Shown: positions 44,021 to 51,441 of the stretch, one piece after another
Position numbering within the stretch: position 1 is the stretch's first letter
Layout of the letters: each line of letters begins with the position of its first letter
Assembly: GCA_023266335.1 (NCBI GenBank)
Contig: JAHFQJ010000013.1
Coordinates: forward strand, 1-55,500
From: Burkholderiaceae bacterium
Lineage (GTDB): Bacteria; Pseudomonadota; Gammaproteobacteria; Burkholderiales; Burkholderiaceae
Direction: 5' to 3'
Length of the DNA: 55,500 nucleotides
The notes under the pieces: model-generated
Told to the model about the DNA's origin: nothing
Seen by the model: the letters and a program-made list of their open reading frames with translations, nothing else
Databases searched by the model: none
Position numbers and translations under genes: made by a program

Positions 44021-45019
44021 ATGGAAAATATCACCATTCATAATGATCATAATGATGAATTAACAAATTCAGACACTATATTAAACATTTCTACTTATAA
44101 ATTTATTGAGTTAAAAGAAAGTTATTTAACAGAGTTAAAAACAAATATTTTTGCTAAGTGTGAAGAATTATCGCTAAAAGGTACAGTTATTCTGGCCTCT
44201 GAAGGAATTAATGTATTTTTAGCAGGATATAGCCGGCAAATTCAGCAGTTTTTTGCTTGGTTCAATCATCTAGACAAGTTTAGTGATGTTAAACCCAAAG
44301 AAAGTTTTTCAAATAAAATTCCATTCCGCCGTTTAATTGTTAAAATTAAGCCGGAAATTATCACTATGCGCATGCCGGTTATTCGTCCGCAGGAAGAAAG
44401 AGCGCCTGCAGTCGAAGCTAAAATATTAGCAAAGTGGCTAAGGCAAGGGCATGATGATGATAACCGTCCTGTTGTGATGCTGGATACAAGGAATGATTTT
44501 GAAGTACAGGTTGGAACTTTTAATAATGCGCTTAATTATAATATTAATAAATTTACAGAATTTGCTGATGCAATTGACAAAAATAAATCTGATTTAGAAA
44601 ATAAAACTGTAGTCTCATTCTGCACGGGCGGTATTAGATGTGAAAAAGCAGCTATTTATATGCAAAATATGGGGTTAAATAATGTTTATCAGCTCGAAGG
44701 CGGAATTTTAAAATATTTTGAAGAGGCTGACGGAGAGCATTATACTGGAGAATGTTTTGTATTTGATTATAGAACTGCATTAAATGCAAAATTAGAAGTT
44801 ACAGGTCAATTGCAGTGCTATGGATGCAGAGCAGTAGTTAGTTTGGAAGATCAAAAATCTAATTTATATCAGCCGCCGTTAAAATGCCCGCATTGTGCAA
44901 TAGGAAGGAATAAAATTTCTTTAGCTAAACAAGAACGTATCCAAACTAAAATCAATAAAAAAATGCAGGCAAGACAAGAGTATAGAAAACAGCAGAAAAT
45001 TTTACATGAAAATTTATAA
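44021..45019 (+). CDS. trhO: TrhO, rhodanese-type tRNA uridine-34 hydroxylase
   Basis: The 332-residue protein has an N-terminal ferredoxin-like domain (TVILASEGINVFLAG, PFRRLIVKIKPEIITMRMP), a rhodanese domain with active Cys in VVSFCTGGIRCEKAAIYMQ and LEGGILKYFEE, and a C-terminal Cys-rich tail (QCYGCRAV, LKCPHCAIG). It matches the YceA/UPF0176 family, which makes 5-hydroxyuridine at the wobble position of several tRNAs. The sequence has a longer than usual Asn/Asp-rich N-terminal extension (about 25 residues). Confidence 0.92.
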   Translation: MENITIHNDHNDELTNSDTILNISTYKFIELKESYLTELKTNIFAKCEELSLKGTVILASEGINVFLAGYSRQIQQFFAWFNHLDKFSDVKPKESFSNKIPFRRLIVKIKPEIITMRMPVIRPQEERAPAVEAKILAKWLRQGHDDDNRPVVMLDTRNDFEVQVGTFNNALNYNINKFTEFADAIDKNKSDLENKTVVSFCTGGIRCEKAAIYMQNMGLNNVYQLEGGILKYFEEADGEHYTGECFVFDYRTALNAKLEVTGQLQCYGCRAVVSLEDQKSNLYQPPLKCPHCAIGRNKISLAKQERIQTKINKKMQARQEYRKQQKILHENL

Positions 45020-45087
45020 TATTTACAAAATCCTAAAATAAGTTTATTATTTATAATAATTAAAAAATATTTATATGGTGCAAATTT

Positions 45088-45420
45088 ATGGAAGCGTGGA
45101 TTTGTAAAGCATGTGGCTTTGGCGTAGTTTCAGCTTTAATACATGTTAAATCTCTTACAGGCGAAAAAGAAGAAAAATATTATTGTGGCTCTTTAATTAA
45201 AAATACACTAAATGGCTGTATATCAGAAGTTTTTTATCAACAAGACATTAATAATAAAAATTCTTTGATTTATTCCATAGGTGCTACGCCTTGCCACATA
45301 GCAGATCCATCTATATTGACCATAGCAGATAAAGGCGATTATTTATATCTTGATGGAAAGATTAGAGCTCTTTCATCAAATCAAATAAAGCCGCATGATA
45401 AGCAAGTGCCATACTACTAA
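45088..45420 (+). CDS. Hypothetical protein with N-terminal Cys pair
   Basis: The 110-residue protein starts MEAWICKACGFGVVSALIHV, a CxxC that looks like half a zinc ribbon, then has KEEKYYCGS and LNGCISEV. It is soluble and mainly beta. I do not recognise a family. It follows trhO by 68 bases and ends about 285 bases before murG, so it may be monocistronic. The Cys set (6, 9, then two more) might bind zinc. Confidence 0.6.
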   Translation: MEAWICKACGFGVVSALIHVKSLTGEKEEKYYCGSLIKNTLNGCISEVFYQQDINNKNSLIYSIGATPCHIADPSILTIADKGDYLYLDGKIRALSSNQIKPHDKQVPYY

Positions 45421-45644
45421 TATCTTAGTTATAACCTCATCAATTTAGGCTAAACTAAGTTCTAAGCTGTTAAGCAATATCAAGTTTTTTAGCACATTTT
45501 ACTATGTATTAGTATATATAGCTGTCTGCATAGGCATGAATAGATGATAAGAAATCCTAACTTTTTTATTCTGCCTTTCTTTTCCCCTCACCTGCTTAGT
45601 ATTTTAGTTATTACGGTTTTTTACTTATATCCATCAGATTTACC

Positions 45645-45674
45645 TTATGCAAATATAAATCTTTTGTGTATAAT
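45645..45674 (+). promoter_or_regulatory. Probable sigma-70 promoter of murG
   Basis: TATAAT (45669-45674) with a weak TTATGC -35 at 45645-45650 and 18 bases between, 33 bases before the murG ATG. The remaining 225 bases back to 45420 show nothing I can name. Confidence 0.45.
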
Positions 45675-45706
45675 GTTCACTATACATTTTTAAAAATAGA
45701 ATAATT

Positions 45707-46774
45707 ATGACAAATACAGTTGTAATCACTGCTGCAGGAACAGGTGGTCATGTATTCCCAGGCTTGGCAGCAGCTCAATATTTACAGCAAAAAGGGTGTA
45801 AAGTAAATTGGATTGGCGGAAATGGTATGGAGGTTGATTTAGTGCCAAAATATGGGATAGAATTCACAGCCATACCTTTTTCAGGCGTGCGTGGTAAAGG
45901 TATATTGAAATTATTTAAAGCCCCATTCCAGCTTATTAATGCAGTATCTTGTGCAAAGAAAATTCTTAAACAAATAAAACCGTCTTTGGTATTAGCTATG
46001 GGTGGATACATCAGTGTTCCAGTTGGAATTGCAGCTAAAATACTTGGCATACCTTTAATCATTCATGAGCAAAATGCAATTGCCGGCATGTCAAACAAAC
46101 TGCTTAACCGGATTGCTAAAAAATCATTATTGGGATTTGATGGAAGCTTGGATAAAGGCATATATACAGGTAATCCAATCCGTGAACATTTTGCTCCACA
46201 TAAAGAAATATCCGATGTTATAAAACCGCGTGATGATTTAAAAATTTTAGTAATTGGCGGAAGCTTAGGTGCAGCAATATTAAATGAAGTAGTTCCGCAA
46301 GCTATTCAGCTGATAGGAACAGCAAAAAAAATAGAAATTGTTCATCAATCCGGCAAAAAACATTTACAGCAGTTAATACAGAATTATAAAAAATATTCTA
46401 TAAAAGCCCATACTGTAGATTTTATTGATGACATGAAAGCAGCTTACGAATGGGCAGATGTAGTTATTTGCCGTGCAGGTGCTATGACAATATCAGAGCT
46501 TGCCACAGCTGGAGTACCAGCTATTTTAATTCCTTTTCCAAGTGCAGTTGATGATCATCAAACTAAAAATGCACAAGTGTTGGCAAAAGCTAAGGCTGCT
46601 TGGTTAGTTCCGCAATCACAGCTTACTGCACAAAGACTTGCTGATATTTTGAAAAACGCGAATTCAGATAAACTTAGACAAATGTCATTAAAAGCTCTTT
46701 TACATTCACATCAAAATGCCACTCAAAAAGTTGGGGATATTTGCATAGAGGTAATTAATAATGCCAAAGCTTGA
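45707..46774 (+). CDS. murG: MurG, lipid II synthase
   Basis: The 355-residue GT-B glycosyltransferase has the G-loop AAGTGGHVFPG (9-19), PSLVLAMGGYISVPVGIAAK, HEQNAIAGMSNKLL, TGNPIRE, ILVIGGSLGA and the acceptor/UDP-sugar pocket VVICRAGAMTISELATAGVP. MurG adds GlcNAc to lipid I on the cytoplasmic face, the step after MraY. It lies outside any dcw cluster, with yceD overlapping its 3' end by 14 bases. The first residue of the G-loop triplet is Ala instead of Gly, a small variation. Confidence 0.96.
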   Translation: MTNTVVITAAGTGGHVFPGLAAAQYLQQKGCKVNWIGGNGMEVDLVPKYGIEFTAIPFSGVRGKGILKLFKAPFQLINAVSCAKKILKQIKPSLVLAMGGYISVPVGIAAKILGIPLIIHEQNAIAGMSNKLLNRIAKKSLLGFDGSLDKGIYTGNPIREHFAPHKEISDVIKPRDDLKILVIGGSLGAAILNEVVPQAIQLIGTAKKIEIVHQSGKKHLQQLIQNYKKYSIKAHTVDFIDDMKAAYEWADVVICRAGAMTISELATAGVPAILIPFPSAVDDHQTKNAQVLAKAKAAWLVPQSQLTAQRLADILKNANSDKLRQMSLKALLHSHQNATQKVGDICIEVINNAKA

Positions 46775-47258
46775 CTTATTTCAATTTATAAATTCACAAG
46801 AAAACTATAATAAAGTTTTTAAAGCTGAAGACTTAACTAGAATACCTCAAATTAATTCTAAAAACCAGCATGTTAATTTGGAATTATTAGGGGAACTACA
46901 AGAAAAAAATAAGACAAAAATAAGATTATTACATTTAAAAATTAATGGTGAAATTAATCTGGTTTGTCATCGCTGTAATACAGCATTACATCATAAAATT
47001 GATATTCAAAATACAGTAGATGTGTTTCCTAATCAGCAAATATTGGATGCTGCTCCAATTGAAGAAGAATATTACGATACAATTATTGGAAGCGATAATT
47101 TTGATATACAAGAGTTATTAGAAGAAGAAATATTATTATCATTGCCTGCATTTCCCACACATAAAATTTGTCCTAGTCACGAATATACTGCAAAAGAAGA
47201 TAAACCAAAATCTCCGTTTGCAGTGTTAGAAATATTAAAGCAAAAAAAGGAGAATTAA
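46761..47258 (+). CDS. yceD: YceD/DUF177 family protein (23S rRNA accumulation protein)
   Basis: The 165-residue protein has the DUF177 pattern: INGEINLVCHRCNTALHHKI with the C-x-x-C pair, FDIQELLEEEILLSLPAFP and the closing PFAVLEILKQK. In E. coli YceD affects 23S rRNA levels and its gene lies before rpmF. Here rpmF is missing and yceD overlaps murG, so this is a new neighbourhood. The gene converges with rnpA; the two stop codons are adjacent (47258/47259). Confidence 0.92.
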   Translation: MPKLDLFQFINSQENYNKVFKAEDLTRIPQINSKNQHVNLELLGELQEKNKTKIRLLHLKINGEINLVCHRCNTALHHKIDIQNTVDVFPNQQILDAAPIEEEYYDTIIGSDNFDIQELLEEEILLSLPAFPTHKICPSHEYTAKEDKPKSPFAVLEILKQKKEN

Positions 47259-47696
47259 TCAATATTTATTCTGATGTTTTATCACTGTTTTAAATAATTC
47301 ATCTATGCTGTCTGCATAGATTTTAAAGTCTACATTTTTCAGATTATTTTTATTTGTATTGTATTTTAAGCGGCATAAAATATCTAAACCGTTTATAGAA
47401 GATGTGTTTAATCTAAATGCTTCTCGAATAATCCGCTTAATTTTATTTCTATTGTTAGCCTTTTTACATAGCTTTTTGCTAATAATTAAACCTAATCTTG
47501 TATTGATATTTTTATTCTTAATAATATGTAGACTAAAAATTTCATTTTTTAAACTCGGTCTTTGTTTAAGCAAAGCAAGAAATATATCAGAAGAATTAAT
47601 GCGTTTTTTTTTTGAAAATTTAAATCTTATTTTATTTTTAGCTACATCAAAATTAACACAACTATCTTTATTTGCAGCAATATTTATATTATTCAT
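47259..47696 (-). CDS. rnpA: RnpA, protein subunit of RNase P
   Basis: The 145-residue basic protein has FSKKKRINSSDIFLALLKQR, LGLIISKKLCKKANNRNKIK and RIIREAFRL, including the RNR signature (NNRNKIKR). It helps the RNase P RNA bind precursor tRNA. An N-terminal extension of about 20 residues precedes the usual start. The ATG overlaps the upstream small ORF by four bases, so translation is probably coupled. yidD and yidC, which usually follow rnpA, are absent; yceD faces it instead. Confidence 0.94.
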   Translation of the reverse strand: MNNINIAANKDSCVNFDVAKNKIRFKFSKKKRINSSDIFLALLKQRPSLKNEIFSLHIIKNKNINTRLGLIISKKLCKKANNRNKIKRIIREAFRLNTSSINGLDILCRLKYNTNKNNLKNVDFKIYADSIDELFKTVIKHQNKY

Positions 47697-47902
47697 TTTA
47701 TATCATTAACAGGTCTTTTTAATTTCAACTTTTTATTTTTATTTAAACAGCAGCTACATTCTTCTACGCTGCATATCTGTTCTTGATTTTGATGATTATT
47801 TGATAAATAATCATCTTGTAAAGATCCTGAGAAATTTTTATCGGGATTGTATGATTTATATTTACCTAAACCATATGATTTTTTTAGATTAATATTTGAC
47901 AC
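47693..47902 (-). CDS. Small Cys-bearing ORF between rpmH and rnpA, unknown function
   Basis: A 69-codon frame with GTG start and a good AGGA site six bases upstream; its stop overlaps the rnpA ATG (ATGA). The product is polar: a Tyr/Lys N-terminus (LKKSYGLGKYKSYNP) and four Cys near the C-terminus (CSVEECSCC, residues 44-52), then a Lys-rich end. The spacing C-x4-C-x-C-C has no match that I know. Position between rpmH and rnpA is normally a short gap. Coupling to rnpA suggests a role in its translation or a partner protein, but this is inference. Confidence 0.65.
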   Translation of the reverse strand: MSNINLKKSYGLGKYKSYNPDKNFSGSLQDDYLSNNHQNQEQICSVEECSCCLNKNKKLKLKRPVNDIK

Positions 47903-47932
47903 ATTATCCTACACAAATTTGCATAGATACGG

Positions 47933-47962
47933 AAAAATAAGGCTGTACAACAGCACAGCCTT
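47933..47962 (-). terminator. Rho-independent terminator of rpmH
   Basis: Stem AAGGCTGT/ACAGCCTT with loop GCTGTTGT (minus strand), followed by ATTTTT. It lies 30 bases after the rpmH stop, so the small ORF and rnpA must have their own promoter or depend on readthrough. Confidence 0.8.
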
Positions 47963-47991
47963 TACTTTTATTAAATTTAGCATTATTTAAC

Positions 47992-48126
47992 TTAAACTGC
48001 CAAACGTTTACGTCCCTTAGCACGTCTAGCATTTAGTACTTGGCGACCTCCGCGTGTTTTCATGCGAACACGAAAACCGTGTGTGCGTTTGCGACGTGTT
48101 ACCGATGGTTGGTATGTGCGTTTCAT
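47992..48126 (-). CDS. rpmH: Ribosomal protein L34
   Basis: The minus strand from 48126 reads [20 protein letters not shown] and goes on with [20 protein letters not shown] to a stop at 47992-47994: 44 residues, the full length of L34. It is a highly basic component of the large ribosomal subunit. It has its own strong promoter and terminator. Normally dnaA lies divergently upstream and rnpA directly downstream; here accD lies upstream and a small ORF precedes rnpA. Confidence 0.98.
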   Translation of the reverse strand: MKRTYQPSVTRRKRTHGFRVRMKTRGGRQVLNARRAKGRKRLAV

Positions 48127-48163
48127 ATCTTAATCTCTTTTAATAATATTTCACTAATGGGAC

Positions 48164-48193
48164 ATTATAAAGTATGATGTATACAGGCGTCAA
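48164..48193 (-). promoter_or_regulatory. Sigma-70 promoter of rpmH
   Basis: On the minus strand TTGACG (48193-48188), 18 bases, then TATAAT (48169-48164), 38 bases before the rpmH ATG. This is the best promoter match in the window. Confidence 0.8.
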
Positions 48194-48245
48194 TATAATA
48201 TTGCAGAAATTGGACTGATGCGGTCTGGATATCGTTAATTTTTAT

Positions 48246-49112
48246 TTATATCACAGCTTCACTTGGTAATTTTTGCAAAGATGCTAATATTTTTGCAATT
48301 TTTACCTTCATTTGCTTACGTTCTACTATCATATCAATAGCACCTTTTTGCATTAAAAATTCTGCTCTTTGAAAACCTTCCGGCAATGTTTCCCTTACTG
48401 TCTGCTCAATTACCCTAGGACCTGCGAAACCAATTAAGGCTTTAGGTTCAGCAATTACAACATCTCCCATAAAAGCAAAGCTTGCCGACACTCCGCCCAT
48501 AGTTGGGTCAGTTAATACAGAAATAAAAGGCAACCCTTCTTTAGCAAGTAAAGTTAAACTTGCATTTGTTTTTGCCATCTGCATCAAAGAAAATAAGCTT
48601 TCCTGCATTCTAGCTCCGCCAGTTGCACTTACACAAATAAAAGGCAGTTTATACTCAACTGCATATTCAACTCCTCTTACAAAACGTTCTCCAACAGCAG
48701 AACCCATAGATCCGCCCATGAAAAAGAAATCAAAAGCAGCAATGACAACTGGAATACCGCACATTTGACCTGCAGCTACAACTAGAGCATCATTTTCTTG
48801 GCTAGTTTTTTTTGCTTCTTTTAATCTATCTGAATATTTTTTACTGTCTTTGAATTTTAAAGGGTCAGTTGAAACAACTTCTTGTGCGATTTCTACACGA
48901 GGATTACTATCTAACAATATATCAATGCGGTTTACAGCACTTATTCTAAAGTGATGTCCACATTCTTTACAAGTATGCTGATGAGCAATTAAATCATCTT
49001 TGTATAATGCTGTATTACAGCTTGGACATTTTGTCCATAGCCCTTCAGGTATAGTTTTATTACGTTCTTCAGTTGTTATTTTTGGAGGAAGTATTTTATT
49101 TAACCAGCTCAT
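48246..49112 (-). CDS. accD: AccD, acetyl-CoA carboxylase carboxyltransferase beta subunit
   Basis: The 288-residue protein has the N-terminal zinc ribbon with Cys 29, 32, 48 and 51 (CPSC, CKEC) and the carboxyltransferase fold: [68 protein letters not shown] and [20 protein letters not shown]. With AccA it transfers CO2 from biotin to acetyl-CoA in fatty-acid synthesis. Common neighbours trpA and folC are absent. No ribosome site stands out. Confidence 0.97.
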   Translation of the reverse strand: MSWLNKILPPKITTEERNKTIPEGLWTKCPSCNTALYKDDLIAHQHTCKECGHHFRISAVNRIDILLDSNPRVEIAQEVVSTDPLKFKDSKKYSDRLKEAKKTSQENDALVVAAGQMCGIPVVIAAFDFFFMGGSMGSAVGERFVRGVEYAVEYKLPFICVSATGGARMQESLFSLMQMAKTNASLTLLAKEGLPFISVLTDPTMGGVSASFAFMGDVVIAEPKALIGFAGPRVIEQTVRETLPEGFQRAEFLMQKGAIDMIVERKQMKVKIAKILASLQKLPSEAVI

Positions 49113-49214
49113 AACAATTACCTAATTAACTTGTTGAAGCTTAATTTTAACATATTTATTATTATTACGGCGAATTCAATTTTTATTTACTTAAATATAA
49201 AATGAATAAATATT

Positions 49215-49335
49215 GCGACGCCCTAAAATTCCTATCTCCGCCGCAAGCAACGGAGTATTACGGAATTTTTCCCTATGGGAACGGACTGTCGCTTTAGAGC
49301 TTGTGCGCGGCAAGCCACGGGGAATTAGACCCTAA
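49215..49335. repeat. G+C-rich structured block (nested hairpins), REP-like or RNA element
   Basis: In a 254-base gap between the ferredoxin gene and accD, an island much richer in G+C than its surroundings folds strongly. AAAATTCC (49225) pairs with GGAATTTT (49262-49269), enclosing CTCCG/CGGAG; outside them GCGAC (49215) can pair with GTCGC (49288-49292). CTTGTGCGCGGCAAGCCACGG follows in a second weak stem. No ORF is seen. It may be a repeat, an attenuator, or a small structured RNA. Confidence 0.5.
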
Positions 49336-49366
49336 GAGATGAAAAATAATATGCTCAAATTCTAAA

Positions 49367-49636
<270 letters not shown>

Positions 49637-49777
49637 CTATTTGATTATAGCAAGCCACATATAAATTGTCATGTTTGATTATTTATGCTGTTTTAGATAT
49701 TTTTTATAAAAAATCTTTTTAGAATATATCCTATAATATAAATATCATATATATAATAAAAATTCAATCTTAATCAT

Positions 49778-50371
49778 ATGGTATATAATTTTTTCTCTGC
49801 ATTTATTTTATTATTTTTAGTAACCGACCCTCTTGGGAATATACCGCTTTTTATTCATCATTTACAAAATATTGATAAAAAAAGAAAAATATATATTATT
49901 GCACGTGAAATATGTATTGCCTTTTTTATCCTGCTTTTTTTTATGCTGGCAGGAAAAACATTTTTGAATTTACTGCATTTATCTGAGTTATCTATGCAGT
50001 TTGCCGGCAGCATTATTATGTTTTTAATTGCGGTTAATATGATATTTCCAATGCGGAAAAATATAATAGAGCATTATGATGATGAACCTTTTATTGTTCC
50101 TTTAGCCATACCTTTAGTTGCGGGTCCTTCATCAATTGCAACCGTCATGCTTCTTTCTTCTCAATATCCGCAAAATATGTATATGTGGGCAGGTGCTTTA
50201 ATTTTTACTATGATATGCTGTGCCGTTATATTATTTATGTCAGATTTTATACAAAATATTTTAGGTGCTAAAGTTGTTGCAGCCTTTGAAAAATTAATGG
50301 GGCTTATGCTGGTTGCTATGAGTGTAGAAATGTTTTTGAAGGGAGTTAGATTATTTATAAAAATAGGCTAA
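49778..50371 (+). CDS. MarC/UPF0056 family membrane protein
   Basis: The 197-residue protein has six membrane helices and the MarC family wording: FLVTDPLGNIPLFI in helix 1, FAGSIIMFLIAVNMIFPM in helix 3, FIVPLAIPLVAGPSSIATVM and the last helices with LMGLMLVAMSVEMFLKGV. The family (MarC, YhgN, SnatA) includes putative transporters with no firm substrate in bacteria. The closest subgroup appears to be YhgN/UPF0056. It is followed by the cidA remnant. Confidence 0.88.
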   Translation: MVYNFFSAFILLFLVTDPLGNIPLFIHHLQNIDKKRKIYIIAREICIAFFILLFFMLAGKTFLNLLHLSELSMQFAGSIIMFLIAVNMIFPMRKNIIEHYDDEPFIVPLAIPLVAGPSSIATVMLLSSQYPQNMYMWAGALIFTMICCAVILFMSDFIQNILGAKVVAAFEKLMGLMLVAMSVEMFLKGVRLFIKIG

Positions 50372-50428
50372 GATAAAGATAATATAATTTAAGCTTTAAA
50401 TTACATAATTTTCCCATACAGTACAAAT

Positions 50429-50605
50429 GTGGCAAGCTTATCAAATATTGGTTTATTATTTGTTCCTGTTGGTGCTGCATTAGTAAATTATCTAGAATTT
50501 ATGAGTAAATATTGGCAGATAATACTATTTGCATCAATCTTAACAACAATTACATGTTTAATAATATGTGCTGCAATTTTTAATTTTTTAGAAAAAGATG
50601 AATAA
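50429..50605 (+). pseudogene. CidA/LrgA fragment (C-terminal half only)
   Basis: A GTG-start frame of 58 codons gives SNIGLLFVPVGAALVNYLEF, where CidA/LrgA proteins have 'mal LFVPagVg.m.y...', followed by a final membrane helix ending EKDE. The first two helices (about 60 residues) are missing, and only 57 bases separate the fragment from marC, so the 5' part has been deleted. The stop overlaps the cidB ATG by eight bases, as in an intact cidAB operon. Confidence 0.8.
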
Positions 50606-51296
50606 TTTTAATAGTTTATTATGGTTTTCTATAACGATAGCTTGTTATTTATTTGGCAGTTTATTGCAAAAAATTACTAAAAATAATATTTTAGTTAGCC
50701 CGCCAATAATTGCAATTATATTATTAATTTTTATATTAAATTTAAAATTTTTTAATATTGAATATTCAGAGTATATGAAAGGTGCTGGAATTATATCTTT
50801 TTTTTTAGGATTAACTACTATCGCGTTAGCAGTTCCATTATATAAACATAAAGATATAATTTATAAAAATATAATTTCAATTTTGTTTTCAATATTTATA
50901 TCTATAATATTATCCGTAACAATGTCATATTGTATAGCTAAATTTTTACATGCCGATAAAATAATACAATTATCAATTATAACTAAGTCTGTTACAACGC
51001 CAATTGCATTATTAATTGCTGAAAAAATTGGAGCTGTGCAGTCTTTGTGTATTATGTTTATATTTAGCACAGGAATGTTCGGAGCAGTTTTTGGTTTGCC
51101 ATTATTATCTTTAGCTAAAATAAAAAATGATAAGGCAATTGGATTAGCACTAGGGGTTGTATGTCATGGCTTAGGGGTAGCAAGAGCCTTCCAAAAAAAT
51201 GAATTATGCGGATTATTTGCTATGCTGGGCATGAGTATAATGGGATTATTATCTGGGGTTATAATTCCATTTATTGCCCTCGTATTTTTTCTTTGA
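50598..51296 (+). CDS. cidB: CidB/LrgB family membrane protein
   Basis: The 232-residue protein has about seven helices and the LrgB pattern: ACYLFGSLLQKITKNNILVS, GLTTIALAVPLYKH, ITKSVTTPIALLIAEKIG, STGMFGAVFGLPLL, AIGLALGVVCHGLGVARAF and LCGLFAMLGMSIMGLLSG. CidB/LrgB associates with the holin-like CidA/LrgA in control of murein hydrolase activity, though recent work on plant homologues suggests glycolate transport. The partner gene cidA is truncated here, so CidB must act alone or with a different partner. Confidence 0.92.
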   Translation: MNNFNSLLWFSITIACYLFGSLLQKITKNNILVSPPIIAIILLIFILNLKFFNIEYSEYMKGAGIISFFLGLTTIALAVPLYKHKDIIYKNIISILFSIFISIILSVTMSYCIAKFLHADKIIQLSIITKSVTTPIALLIAEKIGAVQSLCIMFIFSTGMFGAVFGLPLLSLAKIKNDKAIGLALGVVCHGLGVARAFQKNELCGLFAMLGMSIMGLLSGVIIPFIALVFFL

Positions 51297-51441
51297 AAGC
51301 CTATGCTCAAAATTGTTAAAACCAAAAAAATAATAGTCTCAAAAAGAACTTGTATACTGGTTTTTTGAAAATTCATCTTTAAATTTATGCATAGTTTTGT
51401 TAAAATCTAGGCTCGAGTTACCTAAATTACATACCAAAAAC

